From: CAZUVM01 sp964623885
GTDB taxonomy: Bacteria > Verrucomicrobiota > Verrucomicrobiia > Limisphaerales > UBA8199
Assembly: GCA_964623885.1 (NCBI GenBank)
Contig: CAZUVM010000195.1
Span: forward strand, 1 to 14,141
Direction: 5' to 3'
Length of the DNA stretch: 14,141 nucleotides
Made by a program: the position numbers and the translations under genes
Part shown: in pieces, positions 5,817 to 11,668 of the stretch
Layout: each line of letters opens with the position of its first letter
Position numbering within the stretch: the first letter of the stretch is position 1
The notes under the pieces: generated by a model
Databases searched by the model: none
Told to the model about the DNA's origin: nothing
The model's input: the letters and a program-made list of their open reading frames with translations, nothing else

Positions 5817-6956
5817 CTATTGGTGGTTCTCACTCCTTCCCAGTACCCCTTGCAGCGCCTGCAAGCACCTCTCATTCTGCCCAGCCGTCCCAATCGTGAT
5901 CCGCACCCAATCCGGCAATTGATAACTCCCCATCGGCCGCACTATCACGCCCAGCTTCTGCATCTCTTCAAACACCCGCTGCCCCTCTCCCACCCGCACC
6001 AGGACGAAGTTCGCCGACGAGGCCAAATACTCAAGCCCGAGCTTGCGGAACGCGCGGACGTAGAATTTCAGCCCGCGCTCGTTGTTCTTGCGAGTGCGTT
6101 CCACGTGAGCCGTGTCGTCCAGGGCAGCCAATGCGCCCGCCTGGGCGATTGCATTCACATTGAACGGCTGGCGGATCTTCTCGAGCGCGCCAATGAACTC
6201 CGGATGGCCAATGCCGTAACCCAGCCGCAGGCCCGCCAGGCCGTAGATCTTCGAGAAAGTCCGCATCAACACGAGGTTGGGACGCCCATTGCGCACTTCC
6301 GGCAGTAAATCCAGGGGTTCCTTCAAAAACTCGATATACGCTTCATCCAACGCCAGTAGAACGTGATCGGGCACGGCTTTGACGAACTGTTCCAATTCGG
6401 CGGGTGCTACGGTTGTCCCGGTCGGGTTATTGGGATTGGCGACGAAAACGATGCGCGTTTGCGGTGTAATGGCCGCCAGCATTGCCTCCAGGTCGTGCCC
6501 GTAGTTCTTGGCAGGGACAGCACGCAGCTTTGCGCCAAACAAGGCCGTCACAATCGGATAAACCGCAAAGCAGTAGTGCGATACCACCACCTCGAGCTGG
6601 GACTGGGCGCCGTTCGACCCGTCTGGCGCGCCGAGAACCGCGTGCCCGAGCAGCTCAAGCACTTCGTTCGAGCCCGTCCCGAGGACCAGGTTGGCCGGCG
6701 TCACGCCCAACTTGGCCGCGAGCTTCTGTTTCAGGTAAAACGCATTGCCGTCGGGATAAAGGTTCACGTGGCTCAACGCCTTGCGCATGGCGGCAACCGC
6801 CTGTTTAGAGGGCCCGAGCGGATTCTCATTCGACGCCAGCTTGATGATATCTTCCGCGGGCAAACCGAGTTCGCGGGCCACTTCTTCGATCGGCCGGCCG
6901 GGCTGATAGACCGGCAGATTCTTCAGGACGGGATTGGTCGGAAAGGGCAGAGACAT
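5817..6956 (-). CDS. hisC: Histidinol-phosphate aminotransferase
   Basis: PLP-dependent class I/II aminotransferase of 379 residues, slightly longer than the usual 350-365. It converts imidazole acetol-phosphate plus glutamate to histidinol phosphate plus 2-oxoglutarate, a late step of histidine synthesis in the cytoplasm. Family marks: ASNENPLGPS (41-50), the LYPDG turn (66-70), GTGSNE (93-98), NPNNPTG (174-180), LDEAYIEF with D204 and Y207, the PLP lysine K236 in TFSKIYGLAGLRLGYG, and the C-terminal substrate arginine R352 in WVRITIGT. The frame is open up to 7154, but that extension lacks family similarity. The ATG at 6956 gives a normal HisC start (NLPVYQPGRPIEEVARELG). Residues 111-119 (PDGSNGAQS) look like a small insertion. 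The last codons (SENHQ) and the stop fall in a repeat-like sequence. No other his genes are in the window. Confidence 0.93.
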   Translation of the reverse strand: MSLPFPTNPVLKNLPVYQPGRPIEEVARELGLPAEDIIKLASNENPLGPSKQAVAAMRKALSHVNLYPDGNAFYLKQKLAAKLGVTPANLVLGTGSNEVLELLGHAVLGAPDGSNGAQSQLEVVVSHYCFAVYPIVTALFGAKLRAVPAKNYGHDLEAMLAAITPQTRIVFVANPNNPTGTTVAPAELEQFVKAVPDHVLLALDEAYIEFLKEPLDLLPEVRNGRPNLVLMRTFSKIYGLAGLRLGYGIGHPEFIGALEKIRQPFNVNAIAQAGALAALDDTAHVERTRKNNERGLKFYVRAFRKLGLEYLASSANFVLVRVGEGQRVFEEMQKLGVIVRPMGSYQLPDWVRITIGTAGQNERCLQALQGVLGRSENHQ

Positions 6957-7255
6957 AGTCGTTTTAGTTTCGAGTTTCTCTTGCGATAAAGACCGCCGAG
7001 TATGGAAAACCGCCTCTTGCAGGACAAGCCTTGGAGGAGAGGTAGACCCGAGATCTCCTAAAGGGCCGCGTACAGGCCTGATAATCCTTGATGGAAATCG
7101 CACTTGTGCTTTCATCACCCCATGGGAACAGAGAACCTTACCCCAATCAGTCATGCACGCCCTGGTTCACCGAGTCGACCCATTTGTACTTTCCAATGTG
7201 AGAGAGCTATGGACATGCAAAACCCTCCAGACGCGCTGATCATTTCTATAGTGTC
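6957..7255. other. 299-nt spacer between divergent genes, nothing firm seen
   Basis: This spacer separates hisC (-) from the small membrane gene (+). It must carry both promoters, but no pair of boxes stands out on either strand. Open frames cross it in both directions without family features and are not called. No hairpin of note was found. Confidence 0.5.
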
Positions 7256-7561
7256 ATGCATGCTGCCAAAGTAATCCTGCTCATGGTGCTGACGCTCGCG
7301 GTCATGCGAGTCGCAAGCTGGTCTCTAGGATGGCTGCTCAAGCGTTTTAGCACCGCGACGCGTTTGTGGATTGCAGTGATGTCGAATGGTATCGCTTTGG
7401 CTGCGTTCGGATCCTTTTTGGTCACCCAGAGGATTCCCGGTGAGCTGATCGATTCTTCGGCGCTGACATTTGGCGTCGTGGTCTTCAGCGTGTATGGCTT
7501 AATCGACCTCAGATGGACCAGATGGGGAAGGACAGAGCCCAGCGATAATAGCACGTCCTGA
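7256..7561 (+). CDS. Small integral membrane protein, function unknown
   Basis: A 101-residue protein with three hydrophobic segments: about 5-29 (KVILLMVLTLAVMRVASWSLGWLLK), 37-56 (LWIAVMSNGIALAAFGSFLV) and 68-86 (SALTFGVVVFSVYGLIDLR). A short polar tail follows (RWTRWGRTEPSDNSTS). Positive residues between the first two segments (LLKRFSTATR) and after the third suggest a defined topology. I do not recognise the family. An overlapping minus-strand frame of similar length (7246-7575) has no hydrophobic pattern and is less likely. The ATG at 7256 has no strong Shine-Dalgarno site. It is isolated from its neighbours and next to the candidate small RNA, with no evident link. Confidence 0.6.
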   Translation: MHAAKVILLMVLTLAVMRVASWSLGWLLKRFSTATRLWIAVMSNGIALAAFGSFLVTQRIPGELIDSSALTFGVVVFSVYGLIDLRWTRWGRTEPSDNSTS

Positions 7562-7738
7562 AGTGACCGGCCCAACTACTTGCCCTGCCCCCGGCTCATT
7601 TCATTGTAATCGTAATCAACCCGGGTGAAACTTTGTTTTCTGTTAGAAGACCGCCCTCGTTCGTAATCCCAAATCAAAACTCAAGAATTCCCCACAAAAA
7701 ACCAAAACCCTGTTTTCCCCAGAAAACCGGGCCTTTCC
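7562..7738. other. Non-coding spacer with a weak hairpin
   Basis: A/C-rich sequence between the membrane gene and the small-RNA locus. The only structure seen is GTTTTC-CCCA-GAAAAC (7712-7727), a weak hairpin without a T-run. No gene is supported. Confidence 0.5.
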
Positions 7739-7792
7739 GGGTAGTGTCCTAATTTGACGGACACTACCCCTTTCCGTGTAACCAGTACTGGT
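7739..7792 (+). promoter_or_regulatory. Sigma70-like promoter overlapped by two palindromes
   Basis: TTGACG (7754-7759), a 17-nt spacer and TGTAAC (7777-7782) make a good sigma70-type promoter pointing right (5/6 and 4/6 matches to consensus). An 11-bp perfect inverted repeat, GGGTAGTGTCC (7739-7749) and GGACACTACCC (7759-7769), brackets the -35 box. A perfect 12-bp palindrome, ACCAGTACTGGT (7781-7792), overlaps the end of the -10 and the expected start site. Both look like operator sites, though the first could instead be a mobile-element relic or hairpin. Function is inferred. Confidence 0.55.
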
Positions 7793-7967
7793 GACTGGCA
7801 GGGGACACGATCCCTGATAGAGTAATCCCAGTTCGATGCAGAAATGCAGTAGTTAGACCGTGTGTGGCTAACAGCGTAAATCTGCGGCGCAGCATCGATG
7901 AAGATTTAAGTTCTCATTGTAGAGTGTGTCAGCGAGGCCGGGTTAAAAGCCCGGCCTCGCTGTTTTT
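7788..7967 (+). ncRNA. Candidate structured small RNA (about 180 nt), unknown family
   Basis: No protein is encoded, yet the stretch runs from a promoter start (about 7788) to a perfect terminator (ends 7967). It contains ordered pairings. Hairpin 1 is CAGGGG (7799-7804) with TCCCTG (7811-7816). A nested arm has CGATGC (7834-7839) with GCATCG (7892-7897), GCAG (7846-7849) with CTGC (7882-7885), GTTAG (7852-7856) with CTAAC (7868-7872) and CC (7858-7859) with GG (7866-7867), closed by GTGTGT. Then come a single-stranded A/T-rich part and the terminator. The length and long interrupted arm recall 6S RNA, and CTGCGGCG followed shortly by GCATC is loosely 6S-like, but the 5' and 3' ends do not visibly pair. 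Signature sequences of RNase P RNA, SRP RNA and tmRNA are absent. A new family or a diverged known one are both possible. Confidence 0.5.
7930..7967 (+). terminator. Intrinsic terminator with perfect 13-bp stem
   Basis: CAGCGAGGCCGGG (7930-7942) and CCCGGCCTCGCTG (7950-7962) pair perfectly around the 7-nt loop TTAAAAG, followed by TTTTT (7963-7967). The T-run follows the stem only on the plus strand, so it ends a rightward transcript. It lies 369 nt beyond the stop of the small membrane gene, which suits the candidate small RNA better. Confidence 0.88.
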
Positions 7968-8028
7968 GGAGGGTGCTCACTGAACACCGATAACTGATGG
8001 CTTCCCTGGCCCCAGCTCGGACATCGGA

Positions 8029-8613
8029 CTAAGCGACCCACATCGTCACGCGATTCAGTTCTTTGAGTTTGCCATTCTCGTATTTGTAGAGGACAACCCA
8101 CCCGGAGCCCGCCTCCCAGTTCGATGAAGTGGCTATGTACACCAAAACCAATCCCGTCTTCTGGTCGTAGACTGGTAAAGAAATGGTCGTGATGCTATGG
8201 GCTTTGGGGTGCTCTTGGTACAGTTTTCCCCATCCACCACCGTGCTTTTTGAAGTACTTCTCGTATCTAGCGTCCGAGTCGATCACGTACCCGTCCTGGG
8301 CAGATGATTTTAGCGTCAATCGAACCGGCTTGGCGTTGCGCTCAAACAACCGGGTGACCAACCCAGCCACAAAGACTCCGTTAGTTTGAAGATGCTCGGA
8401 AATGTACATTTCACCCATCACCCCTTTAGGATCTTTGCTATCCGCCGGCGAAACACTCCTGGGATCGACCAGCGTATACCCACCGTCGCGGTTGAACGCC
8501 TTGAGCACCAGCGACAAAATCCTGTTGTCCTCTTCGCTGGGTTTCTCCAGTGCGGAAAAACCCGTCACCGCGACCAGTAAAATCGCAAATGTCGTGGCTG
8601 CACGTTTATTCAT
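8029..8613 (-). CDS. Secreted protein of unknown function
   Basis: A 194-residue protein that I do not recognise. It starts with a signal peptide (MNKRAATTFAILLVAVTGFSA, likely cleavage after FSA at residue 21), so it is exported. The mature part opens with a helix-like acidic stretch (KPSEEDNRILSLVLKAFN) and then GGYTLVDPRSVSP. The second half appears beta-rich: SITTISLPVYDQKTGLVLVY, then WVVLYKYENGKLKELNRVTM, ending WVA, a pattern of sheet strands and turns. No catalytic motif or cysteine pair is seen in the mature part. The frame is open to 8736, but the upstream 41 residues run through a repeat hairpin, and the ATG at 8613 gives a clean signal peptide. No Shine-Dalgarno site is visible, and the hairpin at 8619-8642 sits where one would be. 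Confidence 0.78.
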   Translation of the reverse strand: MNKRAATTFAILLVAVTGFSALEKPSEEDNRILSLVLKAFNRDGGYTLVDPRSVSPADSKDPKGVMGEMYISEHLQTNGVFVAGLVTRLFERNAKPVRLTLKSSAQDGYVIDSDARYEKYFKKHGGGWGKLYQEHPKAHSITTISLPVYDQKTGLVLVYIATSSNWEAGSGWVVLYKYENGKLKELNRVTMWVA

Positions 8614-8618
8614 ACAAA

Positions 8619-8642
8619 CAAGCGCGGGACGAAAGCCGCTTG
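8619..8642. repeat. Inverted repeat directly before a start codon
   Basis: CAAGCG (8619-8624) and CGCTTG (8637-8642) flank a 12-nt centre. On the minus-strand transcript the hairpin would end five nt before the AUG at 8613. It could hide the ribosome site, or may simply be another dispersed repeat. Confidence 0.4.
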
Positions 8643-8901
8643 CTACAATTTGCCCCCATTTGGGTCGGAGATAAAATGTCGGCTCGGACTTTGAGCATAT
8701 ATACGCCGGCTTCTGCGCGGCGCAGCAGAGGAGCAACGAAGCTACCCGCTTCTCTTGTAAACAATAAGTTCCACTGTAAGTTCTGATAAAAGCACTTTTT
8801 TTTCACTTGGCCAGCCTATGTCCTCTTGTGCCTAAGCTACGGATTCTCTTCAAAACGTGTAAATCGTACTTCCCTTCACATTTCACGTTTTACGTTTTAC
8901 C

Positions 8902-9978
8902 TCACTGTTCCTCGTTAGGCGCTTTCTCCCGACGCAGCAGTTGGCGCTTACGTTCCAATCCCCAGCGATAGCCCCCCAACTCGCCATCCACCCGCAGTGC
9001 CCGATGACATGGCACGGCGAGTGCCACCCGGTTTGCCGCACAGGCGCTGGCCACAGCCCGAATCGCCTGCGGCTTCCCAACCCTCTTGGCCAGGTCCGTG
9101 TAAGTGACCGTTTGGCCCGCCGGGACATTTCGCAGCGCCTGCCAAACCTGGCATTGAAATGCCGTTCCCTTTAGATCCAGCGGCAAGGAAAGACCCCGAC
9201 CCGGTCTGGCCAGGTAATCGGTCAATCGCTCAAAGTGTTCCTTCACGATCCCAGCATCCTCACTAAGAGTTGCCTGTGAAAATTCCGAGCTGAGCCGCTG
9301 ACGCAGTTCTTTGGGAGTGCCGCCGAAATCAATGGCGCAGACGCCGTGGTTGGTTGCCGCGATCAGGCACCAGCCCAGGTCGGTCTCCTTTACGCAAAAA
9401 GCGATCTCAATTCCGGCACCGCCGTTCCGGTATTGTCGCGGGCTCATGCCGAGTTTTGTCCCGATCCCCGCATACGCGCGGGTTGCCGAGCCGAATCCGG
9501 CATCGTAAATAGCGTTGCCGACAGTTTGACTGCGGCGCAACCTGCTTTTGAACCGACGCAACCGGTGTTGTTGCTGGTATTGCCGTGGGGTTATCCCGAG
9601 CCGCGCCTTGAAAAGCCGATGAAAATAATACGGGCTGAACCCGACGGATTTCGCCAGCGCGGCCAAGGTGATGTCTCCGTCACTTTGCTCCAGCATTTGG
9701 CAGGCGCGAGTTATGCGTGACGCAACTTCTTGCTCCCACGCCGGTCCGTTTGGCTGACAACGTTTGCAGGGCCTGAACCCCGCCCGGAGCGCCTCGGCTG
9801 GCGAATCGAAGAACCGCACATTTTCACGGCACGGCAGGCGCGAGCGACAGTTGGGCCGGCAAAAGATGCGCGTGGTGCTGACGCCGTAAACGAATGTGCC
9901 ATCGGCGTCGTGATTCCGGGACTTCACTGCCTCCCAGCGGACTTCAGAATTCTTTGTATTTGCTGCCGAACTGATCAT
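8902..9978 (-). CDS. ada: Ada: methyl-DNA sensor, AraC-type activator and O6-methylguanine-DNA methyltransferase
   Basis: Full-length Ada of 358 residues (E. coli Ada is 354). The N-terminal Zn domain has four cysteines, C40 and C44 (FCRPNC) and C71 and C74 (PCKRC); the equivalent of C40 takes a methyl group from phosphotriesters and turns the protein into an activator. An AraC/XylS helix-turn-helix region follows at about 85-185 (ITLAALAKSVGFSPYYFHRLFKARLG and the second AGFGSATRAYAGIGTKLGMSPRQY). The C-terminal methyltransferase domain carries the acceptor C324 in AVPCHRALRVDGELGGYRWG and removes methyl groups from O6-methylguanine. All key residues are present. GGAG lies 7 nt before the ATG at 9978 but only 1 nt before the ATG at 9984, so I prefer 9978. 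In E. coli Ada drives ada-alkB, alkA and aidB; none is nearby here. It probably activates its own gene. Confidence 0.95.
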   Translation of the reverse strand: MISSAANTKNSEVRWEAVKSRNHDADGTFVYGVSTTRIFCRPNCRSRLPCRENVRFFDSPAEALRAGFRPCKRCQPNGPAWEQEVASRITRACQMLEQSDGDITLAALAKSVGFSPYYFHRLFKARLGITPRQYQQQHRLRRFKSRLRRSQTVGNAIYDAGFGSATRAYAGIGTKLGMSPRQYRNGGAGIEIAFCVKETDLGWCLIAATNHGVCAIDFGGTPKELRQRLSSEFSQATLSEDAGIVKEHFERLTDYLARPGRGLSLPLDLKGTAFQCQVWQALRNVPAGQTVTYTDLAKRVGKPQAIRAVASACAANRVALAVPCHRALRVDGELGGYRWGLERKRQLLRREKAPNEEQ

Positions 9979-10112
9979 TTCCATGCTCCAACATTAGCAC
10001 GGGGCAAGCGGCATTCTACACGGTTCTTGCTTTTCAATTCTGTGGGTTGAGAGTTGCGGGAAACCTCGTCAGAGCTCTCGAATCGGCACGAACCCGATGA
10101 TTCTTCAGTAGC

Positions 10113-10163
10113 GCAGACCTCCGAGTCCTCCGAGTCTGCTGTATCGCAGGCTTCCAGCCTGCG
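10113..10163. repeat. Palindromic repeats including CGCAGGCT-TCC-AGCCTGCG
   Basis: CGCAGGCT (10145-10152), TCC and AGCCTGCG (10156-10163) form a perfect 8-bp stem. Just upstream, GCAGAC (10113-10118) and GTCTGC (10134-10139) enclose a tandem CCTCCGAGT (10118-10126 and 10127-10135). Together they fill the spacer between the DUF1015 gene and ada (9979-10283, 305 nt). No gene is supported there; an 80-residue plus-strand frame across it is repeat-derived and Ser-rich. Likely dispersed intergenic elements. Confidence 0.6.
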
Positions 10164-10283
10164 TGCCATTCGGAGTTTCCAGAACCATAAACCCTTGAAG
10201 GATGGAAAGTCTCTTCTCAATGCACGTAGGCTCAAAAGCCAGCGACTCCTTACGTGGTCGCCTACAGTGCCTTACGTTATGGC

Positions 10284-11507
10284 TTATAGCATGTGACAGA
10301 ACATGGCGTCGCGGAGTTTGGGCTCGAACCAGGTGCTTTTTGGGGGCATGATACCGCCGGCATCGGCGATGCTCATCAAGTCGGCGATGTCGGTCGGGAA
10401 CATGGAAAAAGCGCAGGCGTATTCGCCAGAGCTGACCGATTTTTCCAATTCGGCGGTGCCACGGATGCCGCCGACAAAGTTGACGCGTTTGCTGGTGCGC
10501 GGGTCGTCGATGCCGAACAAAGGCCCGAGGATATGTTTTTGCAACAAGGTGACATCGAGCTGGTCGATGGGATTGGGCGCGTTCGAGACGGCGGGGCGAA
10601 ACTCGAGTCGATGCCATTGTCCGCCGAGGAAGAGCCCCAGCTCATGTTTCCTAGTTGGTTCGCCTTTGAAGCTGGAGGACGGTGGATGGATCACGAAGGT
10701 GGCGCTGAGCTGCTTTGAAAGCTGTTCAGCGGAGAGACCGTTCAGGTCCTTGAGCACGCGGTTATAGGGCAGAATTTTGACCTGGTTACCGGGAAAAATG
10801 ACGCTGAGAAAGGAAGCACTTTCACCGGCACCTTTGCGTGATTGAAAGACGCGCGCGGCGGCCGCGCAACGATGATGGCCGTCGGCAATGTAAAGCGCTG
10901 GCAACCGGGCAAACTCAGTCTGAAGCAACTGGAGGTCGGGTTGCGCGCGGAGCACCCAGGCGCTGTGGCGCACACCGTCGCCGGCGGTGAAATCGATCTC
11001 AGGCGGTTCGGCGATGCGGGTCGTGACCAGCGCATCGATGCTTTTGCTGGCGCGATAAACGAGAAAGACCGGCCCGGTTTGCGAGTTCAGCGTTTCGATG
11101 TGGCGAACGCGATCATCTTCTTTGTCGGGCCGGGTCAGCTCGTGTTTTTTGATGGCGCCGCGGAGGTAATCCTCGCAACTGGCGGCCGCAACCAGGCCCA
11201 CCTGCGAATGTTTGCCCATGATCTGTCGATACAGATAGAAGCACGGTTGCTGATCCTGACGGAGCGCACCCTGAGCAATGAGGCGTTGGAAGTTCTCTTT
11301 GCCTTTTTCATAGACCTGGGCGGAATAAAGGTCGGTGCCGGAAGGCAGATCGATTTCGGGTTTGCTGACGTGTAGAAAGCTAAGCGGATTGCCGGCGGCC
11401 AGCTCGCGGGCTTCTTCGGACGACATGACGTCGTAGGGCAGTTCGCAGATTTTTGCGGCAAGGTCAGGCTTGGGGCGCAAGGCTGCGAATGTTTTGATAG
11501 CAATCAT
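10284..11507 (-). CDS. DUF1015 family protein
   Basis: A 407-residue cytoplasmic protein of the DUF1015 (PF06245) family, about the usual length. Recognisable family stretches in order: IKTFAALRP near the start, ICELPYDVMSSEEARELA (20-37), the N-terminal half with HELTRPDKEDDR (122-132), DGHHRCAAA (209-217), LPYNRVLKDL (246-255) and the C-terminal GIMPPKSTWFEPKLRDAMF (385-403). The biochemical role is not firmly established; in many bacteria the gene lies near serine-biosynthesis genes (serA/serC), which I do not see here. The ATG at 11507 starts the conserved MIAIKTFAALRP; an ATG at 11525 would add six residues. It is divergent from the cytochrome gene across a 161-nt spacer and is separated from ada downstream by the repeat-filled spacer, so it is likely its own transcript. 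Confidence 0.88.
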   Translation of the reverse strand: MIAIKTFAALRPKPDLAAKICELPYDVMSSEEARELAAGNPLSFLHVSKPEIDLPSGTDLYSAQVYEKGKENFQRLIAQGALRQDQQPCFYLYRQIMGKHSQVGLVAAASCEDYLRGAIKKHELTRPDKEDDRVRHIETLNSQTGPVFLVYRASKSIDALVTTRIAEPPEIDFTAGDGVRHSAWVLRAQPDLQLLQTEFARLPALYIADGHHRCAAAARVFQSRKGAGESASFLSVIFPGNQVKILPYNRVLKDLNGLSAEQLSKQLSATFVIHPPSSSFKGEPTRKHELGLFLGGQWHRLEFRPAVSNAPNPIDQLDVTLLQKHILGPLFGIDDPRTSKRVNFVGGIRGTAELEKSVSSGEYACAFSMFPTDIADLMSIADAGGIMPPKSTWFEPKLRDAMFCHML

Positions 11508-11656
11508 GAGCGCGCGAAAGTACATCGTGCGATAGCAAATGCCAAGAAGGGTTGGGAGTTGAATTGGATTGGGCGCCTGAATAGAACCAGCGCTTTCTGC
11601 GTCTTTGTGGAAGAGCGGATCGTTGGCGGCGTTTCAGGCCGCAAGCGGAACCATCC

Positions 11657-11662
11657 GAGAGG
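11657..11662 (+). promoter_or_regulatory. Ribosome binding site deciding a GTG start
   Basis: GAGAGG lies 6 nt before the GTG at 11669. This is one of the few clear Shine-Dalgarno sites in the window and supports the GTG as the real start of the cytochrome gene. The rest of the spacer (11508-11668) must hold two divergent promoters, but none is clear. Confidence 0.55.
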
Positions 11663-11668
11663 CAACGA

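Noticed and set aside
5319..5899. Plus-strand open frames of 76-127 codons in the spacer before hisC
   Set aside because: They are Cys/Leu/Ser-rich, run through repeats and antisense to the antitoxin, and show no family features.
6957..7154. N-terminal extension of HisC by 66 residues
   Set aside because: The extra sequence has no family match and the ATG at 6956 gives a standard HisC start.
6934..7239. A 101-codon plus-strand frame in the hisC leader
   Set aside because: No family features, no ribosome site, and it overlaps the hisC start.
7788..7967. Naming the small RNA as 6S RNA (ssrS)
   Set aside because: Size and a loosely similar CTGCGGCG...GCATC stretch are suggestive, but the two ends do not visibly pair and it ends in an intrinsic terminator; the evidence is too thin for a name.
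10054..10296. An 80-codon Ser-rich plus-strand frame between ada and the DUF1015 gene
   Set aside because: Encoded almost wholly by the palindromic repeats.
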